A stretch of 64,000 nucleotides of DNA from Plantago ovata (taxonomy: Eukaryota; Streptophyta; Magnoliopsida; Lamiales; Plantaginaceae): the NCBI GenBank assembly GCA_028274465.1, contig CM051456.1:3783545-3847544 (forward strand), written 5' to 3'. Position 1 is the first letter of the stretch, and every line of letters starts with the position of its first letter. Positions 1 through 11,600 of this stretch are shown in pieces. The position numbers and the translations under genes were made by a program. The notes under the pieces were generated by a model. That model saw nothing but the letters and a program-made list of their open reading frames with translations, made no database searches and had not been told where the DNA came from.

Positions 1-209
1 AGGTTTTGGTATGTAATGTAAATTTTATTTGTTCCTTGCTTGCTTGTACTAGTACTATATTTATATTGGAGTAAAATAACATTTAAAAAAAAGAAAAGAA
101 ATGAAGATATACAAAATCTATGATAGTAAGTCAAATTTGAGTTGATTAAAAAAAGTTGACCCAGCCCTATTTGATTTTTGGGTTTGATCAATTAATTAAT
201 GAATTCGTT

Positions 210-760
210 AACCTGGCATAGGATTGAGGATTTCTCCGAAGGTCTGTATGATAGGTTGTTCGCGCATAAATGAGCTAATGCCAATGCCCTATCGCAATAT
301 TTCATTGCCCGCGAATACTCCCCAAGGTCTGTTTGGGTTGAATTTAGTTGCATTTGATGGTTGCTTGTTCATTTACTCCAAGGACACGATGGAATGGTGA
401 TAAACTGACAAAGTGTGGATTCAGATGATGGCTGTAAATCACAGGGATGAGTGTGTTGGCGCATTCGAAGAATGAGAATCAGTTTCTTGTCAACTACAAC
501 GGGACGGTGTTTGCATGGTGTGACATGGAGCATAAATGTTCAAGGAACGTTCTTATGGACCTCCGTCCAGATGAAAATGGGTTATGTTAATGAATCTTAT
601 AGATTATTTAACTTTAGTTCCCAGGTTAACACATCTAGCCGGGTGCTGCTGCTAATGATGATGTTGAAAAATCATCAAAGAGGAAGAGAAAACGGGCTGA
701 TGTATGTTGACAAGTTGAGCTGAAGGTTCTGTATACATTGAATTTTCGACATTTTATATT
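210..760 (+). pseudogene. Decayed F-box protein fragment (FBA region)
   Basis: Pieces of an F-box-associated domain can be read in shifting frames. Around 330-400 there is a stretch reading GLNLVAFDGCLFIYSKD. Around 405-470 there is VWIQMMAVNHRDECVG, which aligns with MWTKMMSLKQKDEFVG of the F-box gene at 5820-7101. Around 665-705 there is KSSKRKRKRADV, matching the basic SKRKRKRR tail of that gene. Frames change several times and stops intervene, and no F-box domain is seen upstream, so this is a relic on the opposite strand from the other F-box copies. It marks the left edge of the F-box/GH5 cluster. Confidence 0.6.
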
Positions 761-1017
761 CATGGCGTTTGATTGAAGATCGTTAGTGGAGTGGGTCTCA
801 ACTCAAGAGACCTAGGGCGATGATGGAGAATGAAGAGGAGCAGTTGAAAAACAAGGTTCATCACAGTGGATTTTCCTCTATAATATCAGGCAGCCAATGA
901 GGCAAAGGTATTCTTGACAGACACATGAAAGAGAAAATGTCAACAAGACCTACCTCCAAGCACGTCCCAAGTTATGCCAAACGAACCATGCATACAACAA
1001 TATTCCAATTTCCAAGT

Positions 1018-1099
1018 AAATTTCCATATGTTTGTGACATTTGAGTATTTTTTGCGATAAATTTCCATATGTTTGTGACATCGAGATTTTTGCGATAAT
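1018..1099. repeat. Two tandem copies of a 41-bp unit
   Basis: A 41-bp unit starting AAATTTCCATATGTTTGTGA occurs twice head to tail (1018-1058 and 1059-1099), with small differences in the second half. The rest of 761-1690 has no recognisable gene. From about 1117 onward the sequence matches 7841 onward, which is the left edge of the large duplication. Confidence 0.75.
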
Positions 1100-1754
1100 T
1101 GAATCTTCTTACTAATTTTATTATTGCGAATAATTCAAATTAAACCTTCGCAATTCTATATATTGTGAACATGTTTTAAATGTCTTCCAATATTTTTTTC
1201 TAGTATTGTCGTGGTGATTTGGAATCCGTTTACATGGGAATTGATTAGTTACCTCTCTGTGATGAGTTTTCAGAGGAACCACAATCAATTTTGATTCTAA
1301 CAACGGCCCTGGATATGGAGTAAGTGACTATCACAATCATTTGGGGGTAAAGAGTTTATATGCTCGGTGAATTCGTTAGCCTGATGCTTGGGAACATGCT
1401 GCAAGAAATTGATATATAATTTGGAATGCTAGCTACCTTTATATATCTTAATTCTGATGCTAGATATAAGCAGAGTACATTTAATTATACTTACCAAGCA
1501 GAGCAATTACGCCAGCTGGTTTCTGAGGTTTACAATTTAGGAATTCAGTCTTCAGAAAGTAAGCCAAAACAAACTTCACAGGAAATTCTGCTAAGAAAAT
1601 ACATTTTATACCCATTGAATGCTTAAATTGTCGCTGAGATGGCACATAAAAACCAAAAAACAAAAATGTTGAAGTGATATATATATTTGTTGCTTAAGAT
1701 AACCAGCTAGAGGTGAGGGGTTCAGTTCCAGTGGAGCCTCTACAAAGGAGTAAT

Positions 1755-1850
1755 AGATGAATTAGAGAAAGCTCAACATACCATGTCTGCAACTTCTAGT
1801 GAAGGTACATATCCGTGGAATCGATGACCTGACCAGCTAAACCATCATAT
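1755..1850 (-). pseudogene. Fragment of a MAGL-type hydrolase exon
   Basis: This stretch resembles 18110-18205, exon 4 and its donor site in the alpha/beta hydrolase gene at 17077-19817. Both share a splice-donor region (CATACC on the plus strand), TGTC(T/C)GCAACT, and GGTACATATCC followed by TG-AATC. The 1755 copy has lost part of the exon, and no neighbouring hydrolase exon is visible. It is probably a piece copied from that gene or a relative. Confidence 0.45.
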
Positions 1851-1855
1851 TATGT

Positions 1856-2297
1856 AACACTTCCTGACTATTGTGCACAGGATATAGAAACATCTTGGTG
1901 ATCAAAATGTTACCAAGCCAGAAACATGCTGACAACTTTTATTAACAGATGATGAAATGAATGTGTAATACATAAACATAATAGTACTATAAGACATCAG
2001 TTCAAACCCGAGTCTGTTATAATTTCTGAGGGCAAGTTATCATAGACCATACAGTAGTACAAGGAGACGGCTAGGACAAGCTAGTTTCTTGCCTTCACAA
2101 GCTGGTGGATACTTCTTGAGCAGACCCAGAGGGTCAGGTCTCGGCCCACAAGGGGTATACTTTTATTTTATTTCTCATAACCATTTGTGGTGATCTTTTC
2201 AAGTTCTTTATACTTTTTAATAAATTTTATTTTTCACGGTTAGAAAAATGATACCTATGATTTTATATCTTTATAGTTTTAATTTATTATTATATAT
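1856..2297. other. Intergenic, no gene seen
   Basis: No coding signal is recognised. The part from about 2160 matches 8890-9025 in unit B, so it is upstream flank of the duplicated GH5 gene. Confidence 0.6.
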
Positions 2298-3137
2298 GAA
2301 AGAATATAAGATCGATATAACTTGTTTTAGATACAAACTATCAAGCCAGACGGTCCAAGATAGACTACGGGGTTCAATAAACACCTAGGTAAATCTCTAC
2401 AGATATTCATCAGAAACCTGCAGATTAGTAAACAACAAACACATATAATATAATGAACTTAAAGCACAACGGAATATAAAGAATAATGTGTGTTTGAAAA
2501 CATTCAAGCAGCTTTGTTGGCTTTCTTGATGCCCAGTCAAGACAGAAAATCAATTAAGAAAGATATTGTTCGTACAACGCTGTGAACTCCCAATCTCTAT
2601 CTTAGTAAAACAACATTAGTCTCCTATGAGATGATAGAGAAGTCTAAAATATAAACTAGTGTAAATGACACAAACAAACAAAACTATAAAATAATAAACT
2701 CTGTAACTCAAATGCCTAGCTCCTTGTGTCGTATCCTCTCAACTGATTGATGCCCTTCTTATATAGTAGTGGAAAGCCTTGTTCGAATACCATCAGGAAA
2801 CACGGCTCGTTGAATGTGAACATGAATTGGTATCAGTCTTCTAACAGGAATCAACTTCTTCTTCACGAACTTCTTTTCCTTCTAATACTTGATTTTCTTT
2901 TTGAGTTCTTCTTTGAATAAGTTTCTGCCTTCTATACGCCTTCTTGTAATCTGACAATTCCCTTGTATAATTCAACTTCCTGCAGAAGACAAACAACTAC
3001 AGCTGTGGAACAATTAGTGTTAGAATAGTTAAAACTAAATAAGTCGGCTAAGTGCTCTGTTTCCATAATCTAGGGGTTGAGTGAACCGATAGGTGAACAC
3101 CTATGTCAACACCGTTGAATTAACAGTAACACTTCCG
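2298..3137. mobile_element. Insertion of about 0.84 kb present only in unit A
   Basis: Unit B runs without interruption through the corresponding site (about 9020-9030), while unit A is split here with ATATAT on both sides, consistent with a short target duplication. The insert carries no long ORF. Near its right end, around 3089-3104, is a short inverted repeat built on ATAGGTG and CACCTAT. A solo LTR or another non-autonomous element is plausible, but I cannot assign a class. It lies about 320 bp upstream of the first GH5 start codon. Confidence 0.6.
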
Positions 3138-3403
3138 ATATATAAAGCTCCTTGTTAATTTACTTTTTTTTTAAAATACAAGTAATATAATTTTTATCAC
3201 CTTGTTGTGTCTTTTCATTTTCATAGTCATGCTTTAATATTTTCCTTTTATCATTAGGAAAGCTCATATTATTCTTTTATCCTTTTGCAATTTTACTACA
3301 TGAAACAAACAATGAAATTTTCCCTCATTTCAAAAAGGTTGGCAAATGTTCTCTCAAAAAGCACTTCAAGTCTTAAAATGCAAGCATTTCTGCCATTCCA
3401 CAA

Positions 3404-3410
3404 TATAAAT
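3404..3410 (+). promoter_or_regulatory. Candidate TATA box of first GH5 gene
   Basis: TATAAAT lies 53 bp before the ATG. The duplicated gene has TATAAAG in the equivalent place, followed in both by ATTCATGTGTG/GTCATGTGTG. Confidence 0.5.
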
Positions 3411-3456
3411 TCATGTGTGTGCATCATTTTGTTTACTACCTTCTGGGAGAAAAAAA

Positions 3457-5242
3457 ATGGCTGCCTTCACAAATTTTGTAGTCATTCTATTGTTTCTTAC
3501 CCTTCAAATAACACCATTTTGCAACTCCTACCCTCTTTCAACCAGTTCTAGATGGATAGTTGATCATACTGGCACAAGAGTGAAACTAGCATGTGTGAAT
3601 TGGGTGTCACATATGCAGCCCATGATTCCAGAAGGGCTAGAGAAGAAGCCGCTGAAATTCATTGTTGCTCATATACAAGCTGCCCATTTCAACTGTGTGA
3701 GGTTCACTTGGCCAACATTCATGTTCACTAGGGCAGCCTATGGGAGCCTTACGGTTTCACAATCACTCGATAAGTTGGGGTTGAAGGCTGCCAAGCTAGG
3801 TATTTATAGACACAATCGTCAGTTTCTGAATATGAGCGTTTTGTCGGTTCACCAGGCAGTGGTTGATGAGCTTGGGAGAAACCATCTCATGGTTGTGCTT
3901 GACAACCATGTTAGCCAACCGCAATGGTGTTGTGGCGACAACGATGGCAATGGGTTCTTTGGGGATGCTCAGTTCGACCCAAAGGAATGGTTATTAGGCC
4001 TTCAAGTTGTCGCAAGGACATACAAAAATCATCCTGCTGTGAGTATACATACATTTTCTCGTTCATTGTCTTTTAACTGAACATTCTGTTTACAGTTTTC
4101 GATTTTTACAGGTTATTGGTATGAGCATAAGGAATGAGCTAAGAGGGCCACGTCAAAATGTGCCAGATTGGTACAAGTACATGGAAGAGGGAGCTCTAAC
4201 AATCCATAGAGAAAATCCTGAAGTTCTTGTGATAGTTTCAGGACTACAATATGATGGCGATCTTTCCTTCTTAAAATCGAAGCCGTTTGGGGTGAATATA
4301 AATAATAAGTTGGTGTTTGAAGCACATTGGTACTCATTTGGTATTCCAGCTGAGAAATGGCGCTCTGTGTCGAACCAGTTATGTGCTAGTGTCACGAAAA
4401 CTATTGGGGACAATTATCTTTTTCTTATTCAAGGCAACAACCCGTTTCCTCTCATTCTTAGTGAATTCGGAATTGACCAAAGAGGCTCAAACGATGCAGA
4501 TAACAGGTACATAAGTTGCTTATTAGCAGCAGTGGCAGAGGCCGATATTGATTGGGCGTTGTGGGCTTTTCAAGGGAGCTATATTCTCCGCGAAGAGAAG
4601 GTGAACTTCGAAGAAGTGTATGGCGTGACTGATTTGAACTGGGACCGTCGTCCTAGAAATCCTGGTTTTCTTGACAGATTGCAGATTCTAAGACAGATTA
4701 ATCAAGGTACTATTTGCTCCTTTCTCCATGTGCATAACACACAACAAGCAGTTTCTCTCCTTTTCATGAAACAGAACATAATTTACATTTTGTTATCTGA
4801 TGTAAACATTGCAGATCCAAAATCGACTAGGCCAACGACCTACATGTTGTTCCATCCTTTTAGCGGCCTATGTGCAAGCATTGGCAGGGGCAATGTTTTG
4901 CTCGGCAATTGCAATAAAGCAACACGGTGGAATCAACACCTAGACAATGAACCGATAAAGAAGGCGGGTAGACGTTTTTGCCTTGGAGTGGGAGGAGATG
5001 GTGTCGCAGCCAATGTTTCTCATAATTGTGCGAGTATGTGGAAATATGTATCAAGTTCTGGGCTACATCTAGCTTCCCAGGACGGACAAGGGAGGTATCT
5101 GTGCTTGGAAAAGAACGGTGCTGATGATACAATTGTGACCAAGAAATGTCTTTGTGTAGACGATAAACTGGTTGATCTTCCTAGTTGTGATCAGAATCCA
5201 CAGGTACAGTGGTTTAAGCTTATACCTGCAAATGTGTTGTAG
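3457..5242 (+). CDS. Glycoside hydrolase family 5 (cellulase-like) protein with ricin-type C-terminal domain, copy 1
   Basis: Three exons, 3457-4038, 4112-4706 and 4815-5242, join through canonical GT-AG introns with matching phases to give 534 aa. The start is the ATG after a poly-A run; the protein opens with a hydrophobic signal peptide (about residues 1-24, MAAFTNFVVILLFLTLQ), so it should be secreted to the apoplast or wall. The GH5 barrel spans roughly 30-390. The family's acid/base Glu is E203 in RNE, the active-site HWY is 266-268, and the nucleophile is E312 in LSEFG. The C-terminal 140 residues carry QxW-type repeats (VQWFKL at the end) typical of a ricin-B/CBM13 trefoil, probably for sugar binding. 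Plant homologues are annotated as GH5 cellulases, but the true substrate of this plant clade is not settled. It is a tandem paralogue of the gene at 9403-11194. Confidence 0.9.
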
Positions 5243-5819
5243 AAACATGTATGCAATAATTCATCCGATGAACAACCAACTATGCTCTACTCATTTCTGA
5301 TTTTTACTAAGTTTTTGCTCGATTTCTAGGTACTAACATTAGACACATGATGCAAAATACTAAGAAGAGCAGGAACTTAGAAACCAACACAATCTACTGA
5401 ATTATCTGAAGCAACAATGCTGATACAAATCAGTAAACTGTAAAAGAGCAAATATTCACCAAACACGTTCAAAAATAGATGCTTGGCAAGTATTGCAATT
5501 GCCGAATCTAGCATCAGAAGATTTTCAGAGAATTAAAACATCAGAACTAAAGCATGCTGATACTAACAGTGCAACTTTACTCGAAAGAAGTATGCCAAAA
5601 CCGACTACTAATCATTCACAGAACTTACTAAACACTTCCATCCTAGAGGACAGAGTTACAAGTAGCATAAACACTTACAAGCTGATCATGATAAATAACA
5701 GTGACAAAATACATAATACAGACTAGAGAAAGTTAAGCTTCTGGTACATATCCCAAATAGATCACTAATCGACACACAACATACGAAATACTTCAAATTA
5801 AACATTAGCACAAAAGGAC
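5243..5819. other. Gap between convergent GH5 and F-box genes
   Basis: This is 3' flank for both neighbours. The stretch 5480-5720 recurs at 11330-11640 and, more diverged, at 14285-14450. No gene is seen. Part is probably the 3' UTR of the F-box gene. Confidence 0.6.
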
Positions 5820-7101
5820 CTAACCATTCATCCATGAGGGCATGTGCTTCCAATCTTCAACCCCACCATCCATCGGATGTCCAAAATTTACCCTGAGCTC
5901 CAGCGTTTCAGGTTCAACCCTTCTTTTCCTCTTCCTCTTAGACATTTTTCCTACTTCGTCGGCAACATCACTACTCTGGAGACGAACAAGGCTAGCAGGT
6001 ATAACTTGGGAGGAGAAAGAATCATAGATATCCTCATCAACATTCGGACCAAACGTATAAACTTCCTTCAAAAGTTGCTCCTCCACACCATACCACCAGA
6101 ACTCCTCACTCCTGCGTCGAATAAGAATCATATTTTTATGCTTCAAATAAGCTACCGGACAGTAATGCCCAACAAACTCATCCTTCTGTTTCAAACTCAT
6201 CATCTTAGTCCACATTCTGTCATCAGTGCCATTATAATCCTTAATCATCCAAAGATCAAACAGATCCTCGAAATTCCAACGAGTCAGAAACAAGAAACCA
6301 CTCAGTGCAACTACTTTCAAATCGCAGGGCTCTGGCACATTACTAATTTCCAGAGGCAAAGGAATCTTTTGGTAAGTTTCAGTTGTTAAATCCAGAGCAA
6401 CTATCCAGCCCCAACAACACGGAACCCAATGTAATGCCCCATTCACAAAAGCTCCATCCATTGTGCGCGGCGCAATACAATCATCTGGAAAACCACAAGT
6501 CTTACGCCAAGCTCTCGAATTCACAGAATAGATAAAAGTGCTAGACTTGACAATTCTTACTACCTTATAATCATCAGTAGCTTCATCATACCCTATCCCG
6601 CTATAAGGATGATCACTGTAACCTTTTCTATAATCATTCGGAATCTCATGATCACAGTTAGGTAACTTGAGAGACTCACCAGTAAAACGATTCCAAATGA
6701 CCCAAACCAAGTTAGGCTTAAGACTAGAAACCAAAATCAACCCATTGCAGTTAGGCACAGGGAGATCACGTATACGCGGCACACCAGGACAAACAGGAGC
6801 CTTGACACTAACAGCATCAACTTCTTTAGCACACTTACACTAACACTGAAGTGCAGATGACGGAAGGCCGATGGTCAACTAAGCGACGCAGCGGAAACAA
6901 GAAAAACTTACCGTACTTGGTTCTGTGCAGAATCCACCCATCGTAGTCGTCACCTGTACCATGGTTCATGTGAAGTTTGGCGAATTTGGGGTCGTCGATG
7001 ATGTCACGCCATGACTTGCAAACGCACCGCACCTGGAACAGAGTATCCAGGGGCACGCGCCAGAGTATCTCCTGGTAAGCGTCGGTCAGAATGTCCGACA
7101 T
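5820..7101 (-). pseudogene. F-box protein with FBA domain, copy A (one frameshift)
   Basis: The first reading frame (7101 down to about 6835) gives a good F-box, residues about 4-45 (MSDILTDAYQEILWRVPLDT, then VCKSWRDIIDDPKFA). Such domains recruit SKP1 into SCF ubiquitin ligases. After a frame change around 6830-6845, the frame down to 5820 supplies the F-box-associated domain (VWVIWNRFTGES, GIGYDEATDDYKVV, NGALHWVP, FLFLTRWNFEDL) and a basic tail, SKRKRKRR. Compared with copy B (12591-11601), the junction is 2 bp shorter, which explains the frameshift. Without it the protein would be about 410 aa, normal for the family. An intron bridging the break cannot be fully excluded, but no convincing splice pair is seen. 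Confidence 0.75.
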
Positions 7102-8253
7102 TTGTTTTTTTCAGACTTTCAGTGAAGTTCCAAAGTGTTGAAACTGAGTGATGGAAGGGGAGCAAGTGTTTTTACTATGGAATTCGATCCCACACCATTA
7201 AATTCAAGCTGGCCAACTTAATAAGTAGAATGTCCCACACCATATTCAATGTTTGACCGGAAGATGGATTTCACCCTCTCACTGTATAGTACGCTACAGT
7301 GAGGGCGCAGGACTGCAGCAGGTTATCCAACTCCCTGTTCTTGAAGAAAAAAAAAAGTAATGTCCTTCTTCTATGCACAAAATATAATTTCAACATGAGG
7401 GTAAAAATCAGTTACAGTGAGGAGGGGTCCTCTCAAGATCAGGACTGCAACAGGTGATCTAATTCCCTGTTCTTGAAAATAAAAACTCTTATTATGGTCA
7501 AACTAAAGCCAAGAACATAATGACAACTGACAAACCCACTGTTTGGTAGTTGGTACTCTATTCAATTGACAAACCCACTGTCACTTAAGTTTGCATAATA
7601 CTTATGTTGTAGGGTTCATTCATACTTATAACTTCTAAGGCTTGTAGTATTATGCAAACTTAAGTGACAGACTTAAACTGGATACACTTCTACTATGCTG
7701 TCAACAAATGAATAAATCCATCTGTAGACTGAGACCAAGTATAAGTAATTACAGAAGCTGCAAGAACTAGTTCATCAGAGTATGAGATCAATAAGAGTAG
7801 TATATGCGATAATTAAACCAAGTGGTTACCAATTTAGTATTGCGAATAATTCAAACGTTCACAATTCTAATGCGAACATGTTTTAAATGTCTTCCAATAG
7901 TTTTTTCTAGTATGGTTGTGGGTTTGGAAAAGTTCATTGTGAAACAGTGGAAAATAATTAAGGAATTGGGTATGTAAAGTAAATTTTATTAGTTATAAGT
8001 ATTACGATCCGGAATTTGCTAAAGCTCACATCAACCATATTGGAACATACATAAGACAAGTTCATACATCACCAGCATAATGGAAAATTGTGAAGCCAGT
8101 CTGTGACAACTTTGGCTTGCTGAACCGCTTGTGATCTTTGAATGTTTGGTACAGTTTTTCCGAAAATGTCTCATGAATTGATCTTGGGAACATGCTGCAA
8201 GAAATTGATAATTTGGAAGGCTACCATTATACGAGTATATCTTAATTCTGATG
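7102..8253. other. Upstream flank of F-box A and unit A/B junction
   Basis: No gene is seen. Short motifs are repeated (for example 'ACTGCA(G/A)CAGGT(T/G)AT' at about 7312 and 7445). The tandem duplication restarts at about 7841. Confidence 0.55.
7578..7670. repeat. Perfect 25-bp inverted repeat with 43-nt loop
   Basis: The left arm 7578-7602 (starts CTGTCACTTAAGTTTGCATA) is exactly complementary to the right arm 7646-7670. Only the right-arm flank recurs in units B and C, so the left arm is an extra inverted copy. Confidence 0.85.
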
Positions 8254-8574
8254 CTAGATATATATAAGCAGAGTACATTTATAACAAACTTCCATACGAG
8301 CTTTATCACAGAGACACTCATACATCATCGCATAACTGAACTCGGGTATATGATAGACTAAGTGACTCACCGGTAACAAGAAAAGCTTACCGTGCTTGCT
8401 TCTCTGGAGAATCCATCCGTCCTCACCTGTTCCACTCTTGGTGTAGAGCTTTGCGAATTTCGGGTCGTCAATTGCGCGTCGCCAGGACTTGCAGACGGAA
8501 CGCAGCTGAAGCAGGGTATCCACGGGCAGGCGCCGGAGAATCTCTTGGAACGCATCGGTCGGAATGTCCAACAT
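8254..8574 (-). pseudogene. F-box domain fragment (N-terminus only)
   Basis: The frame starts MLDIPTDAFQEILRRLPVDT and continues LLQLRSVCKSWRRAIDDPKFAKLY, a well-preserved F-box. It then reads WILQRSKHGKLFLLP as in the sister copies, but after about residue 90 it runs into sequence homologous to non-coding DNA of unit A and stops. No FBA domain follows. It could encode a 106-aa F-box-only protein, but truncation is the simpler reading. Confidence 0.7.
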
Positions 8575-9341
8575 TTGTTTCAGGGAATCTCGTGAAATTG
8601 AACAGAAATAATTGGGAGATGGAAAAAAGGGCTAGGGTTTTGTTTCAGGAGGAAATAATTATGTGAACGCCATTTTTTCCCCAAATTCACAATGAAATGA
8701 TTAAATGAACTATGATAAGATATTAAGATGTTTACAGGCGGGAAAGTAAATTTATTTCAAATTTTTTAATTTCATTTATACTACAAATTGACCCCTTTAT
8801 AGTTTACACGTAAAATCTTACTGGAAAGTATCTGAATGTTTTAATTTTTTTAGCTCATTAAAATAAAATCAATGTAATTCGAAACTTTTTTAAACATGGT
8901 CTATGTCTCATAGCCATTTGTGGTCATCTTTTTCAAGTTCTTTATACTTTTTAATTAATTTTATTTTTTTTCACGTTTAGAAAAATGATGTGATTTTGTA
9001 TCTTTATAGTTTTAATTTATTATATAAAGCTCCTTGTTATTTTACTTTTTTCTTTACTTCTTTTAAATATAGCTTTTTATTTTCACTTTAGTAAGAAGTA
9101 ATACAATTTTTAGCACCTTATTGTGTCTTTTCATTTTCATAGTCTTGCTTTAACATTTTGTTCTTATTATTAGGAAATCTCATATTATTTTTTTATCCTT
9201 TTGCAATTTTAATATACGAAACAAACAATGGAACTTTTCTCATTTTGCAAAAAGGCTAGCAAATGTTCTTTCAAAACGTCAAGCATTTTTGCCATTCCAA
9301 AATCTAAACTTTTACAGTTTTACATGTCTTTGTTTCATCTA

Positions 9342-9348
9342 TATAAAG
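9342..9348 (+). promoter_or_regulatory. Candidate TATA box of second GH5 gene
   Basis: TATAAAG lies 61 bp before the ATG, at the same place as in copy 1. Confidence 0.5.
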
Positions 9349-9402
9349 TCATGTGTGCATCATTTTGTTTACGTACCATGTGAAAAAGGAAAAAAAAAAA
9401 AA

Positions 9403-11194
9403 ATGGCTGCCTGCACAAATTTTGTAGTCATTGTATTGTTTCTTACCCTTCAAATAACACCATTTTGCAACTCCTATCCTCTTTCAACCAATTCTAGATG
9501 GATAGTTGATCAGCCTACTGGCACAAGAGTGAAACTAGCCTGTGTGAACTGGGTATCACATTTGCAGCCCATGATTCCAGAAGGGCTAGAGAAGAAGCCT
9601 GTGAGTTTCATCGCGGCTCAAATACAAGCTGCGCATTTCAACTGCGTGAGGTTCACTTGGCCTACATTCATGTTCACCAGAGCAGAATATGGCAACCTTA
9701 CGGTTTCTCAATCCCTCGATAAGTTCGGGTTGAAGGATGCCAAGGCAGGCATTGACACACACAATCGTCAGTTTCTCAACATGAGCGTTTTGTCGGTTCA
9801 CCAGGCAGTGGTTGATGAGCTTGGGAGAAACAATCTCATGGTTGTGCTTGACAACCATGTTAGCCAACCGCAGTGGTGTTGTGGCGACAACGATGGCAAT
9901 GGGTTCTTTGGGGATGCTCTCTTCGACCCAAAGGAGTGGCTATTAGGCCTTCAAGTTGTCGCGAGGACATACAAAAATCATCCTGTTGTGAGTATACATA
10001 CATTTTCTCGTTCATTGTCTTTTAACCGAACATTCTGTTTGAATACAATTTTCAACTTTTATAGGTTATCGGTATGAGCATGAGGAATGAGCTAAGAGGA
10101 CCGCGTCAAAATGTGCCAGATTGGTACAAGTACATGGAAGAGGGAGCTCTAACAATCCATAGTGAAAATCCTGAAGTTCTTGTGATAGTTTCAGGACTAC
10201 AATATGATGGCGATCTTTCCTTCTTAAAATCGAAGCCGTTTGGGGTGAATATAAATAATAAGTTGGTGTTTGAAGCACATTGGTACTCATTTGGTACTCC
10301 AGCTGAGAAATGGCGCTCTGAGTCGAACCAGTTATGTGCTAGTGTCACGAAAACTGTTGGGGACAATTATCTTTTTCTTATTCGAGGCAACAACCAATTT
10401 CCTCTCATTCTTAGTGAATTCGGAATTGACCAAAGAGGCTCAAACGATGCAGATAACAGGTACATAAGTTGCTTATTAGCAGCAGTGGCAGAGGCCGATA
10501 TTGATTGGGCATTGTGGACTTTTCAAGGGAGCTATATTCTCCGCGAAGAGACGGTTAACTTGGAAGAAGTGTTTGGCGTGACTGATCTTAACTGGGACCG
10601 TCCTCGAAATCCCGGTTTTCTTGACAGATTGCAGATTCTAAGACAGATTAATCAAGGTACTATTTGCTCCTTGTCATGTGCATAACACATGACAAGAAGT
10701 TCCTCCCCTTTTCTTGAAACAGAACACAATTTACATTAATTTTTGTATCTGATGTATATATTGCAGATCCAAAGTCGACTAAGCCCACGACCTACATATT
10801 GTTCCATCCTTTCAGCGGCCTATGTGCAACTATTGGCAGGGGCAATGTTTTGCTCAGCAATTGCAATAATGCAACACGGTGGAATCAACACCTAGACAAT
10901 GAACCAGTGAAGGAGGCAGATAGTAGTTTGTGCCTTGGAGTGGGAGGAGATGGTGTCTCTGCCAATGTTTCTGATAATTGCGCGAGTAAGTGGAAATATG
11001 TATCAAGTTCTGGGCTACATCTAGCTTCCCAGGATGGACAAGGGAGGTATCTGTGCTTGGAAAAGAATGGTGCTGATGATACAATTGTGACCAAGAAATG
11101 TCTTTGCGTAGACGATAAACTGGTTGATCTTCCTAGTTGTGATCAGAATCCACAAGTACAGTGGTTTAAGCTTGTACCTGCAAATGTGTTGTAG
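9403..11194 (+). CDS. Glycoside hydrolase family 5 (cellulase-like) protein with ricin-type C-terminal domain, copy 2
   Basis: Exons 9403-9987, 10065-10656 and 10767-11194 splice in the same positions and phases as copy 1, also giving 534 aa. One extra residue in exon 1 (VDQPTG for VDHTG) is balanced by one fewer in exon 2 (WDRPRN for WDRRPRN). The signal peptide, acid/base Glu (E204 in RNE), HWY (267-269) and nucleophile Glu (E313 in LSEFG) are all kept. The C-terminal trefoil is nearly identical. Differences from copy 1 are scattered and conservative, and both copies look functional, suggesting a fairly recent duplication. The 5' flank differs, since copy 1 has an insertion upstream, so the pair may differ in expression. 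The substrate is unknown. Confidence 0.9.
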
Positions 11195-11600
11195 AAACAT
11201 TTATGCAATAGTGAATCTGATGATCACCCGATCTGTGCTCTACTAATTTCTGATCTGTACGATGCTTTTGCTCGATTTCTAGCTACCAGTATTTTCTACC
11301 ATAGCTATGGAAAAGCCTTTTCAAATCAGTAAACTGTAAAAGAGTAAATATTCACCAAATAGGTTCAAAAATAGATGCTTAGCAGGTATGGCAATTGCCT
11401 AGTCTAGCATCAGAAGATTTCCAGAGAATGAAAACATCAGAACTAAAGCATGCTGATACTAACAGTGCAACTTTACTCGAGAGAAGTATGCCTGTGGAGT
11501 ACTACAATGCCAAAACCGACCACTAATCATTCGCAGAACTTACTAAACACTTACATCCTAGAGGACAGAGTTACAAGTAGCATAAACACTTACAAGATGA
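11195..11600. other. Gap between GH5 copy 2 and F-box B
   Basis: This is the counterpart of 5243-5720, with no gene seen. Its right end abuts the deletion that removed the 3' end of F-box B. Confidence 0.6.

Larger units (their letters stand above)
1117..7810. repeat. Unit A of a tandem segmental duplication (GH5 + F-box)
   Basis: Landmarks in this unit recur in the same order in unit B (7841-13080). Examples are 1117-1240 with 7841-7930, 1385-1490 with 8175-8280, 2180-2295 with 8905-9025, the GH5 gene, the 3' flank at 5480-5720 with 11330-11640, the F-box gene, and the stretch at 7660-7800 with 12945-13070. The main difference is an insertion of about 0.84 kb in unit A at 2298-3137. The rearrangement is seen directly. 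The mechanism (unequal crossing-over) is inferred. Confidence 0.8.

Noticed and set aside
1715-1745. A tRNA T-loop-like GGGTTCAGTTCCAGT
   Set aside because: No matching D-arm, anticodon stem or acceptor stem could be formed around it.
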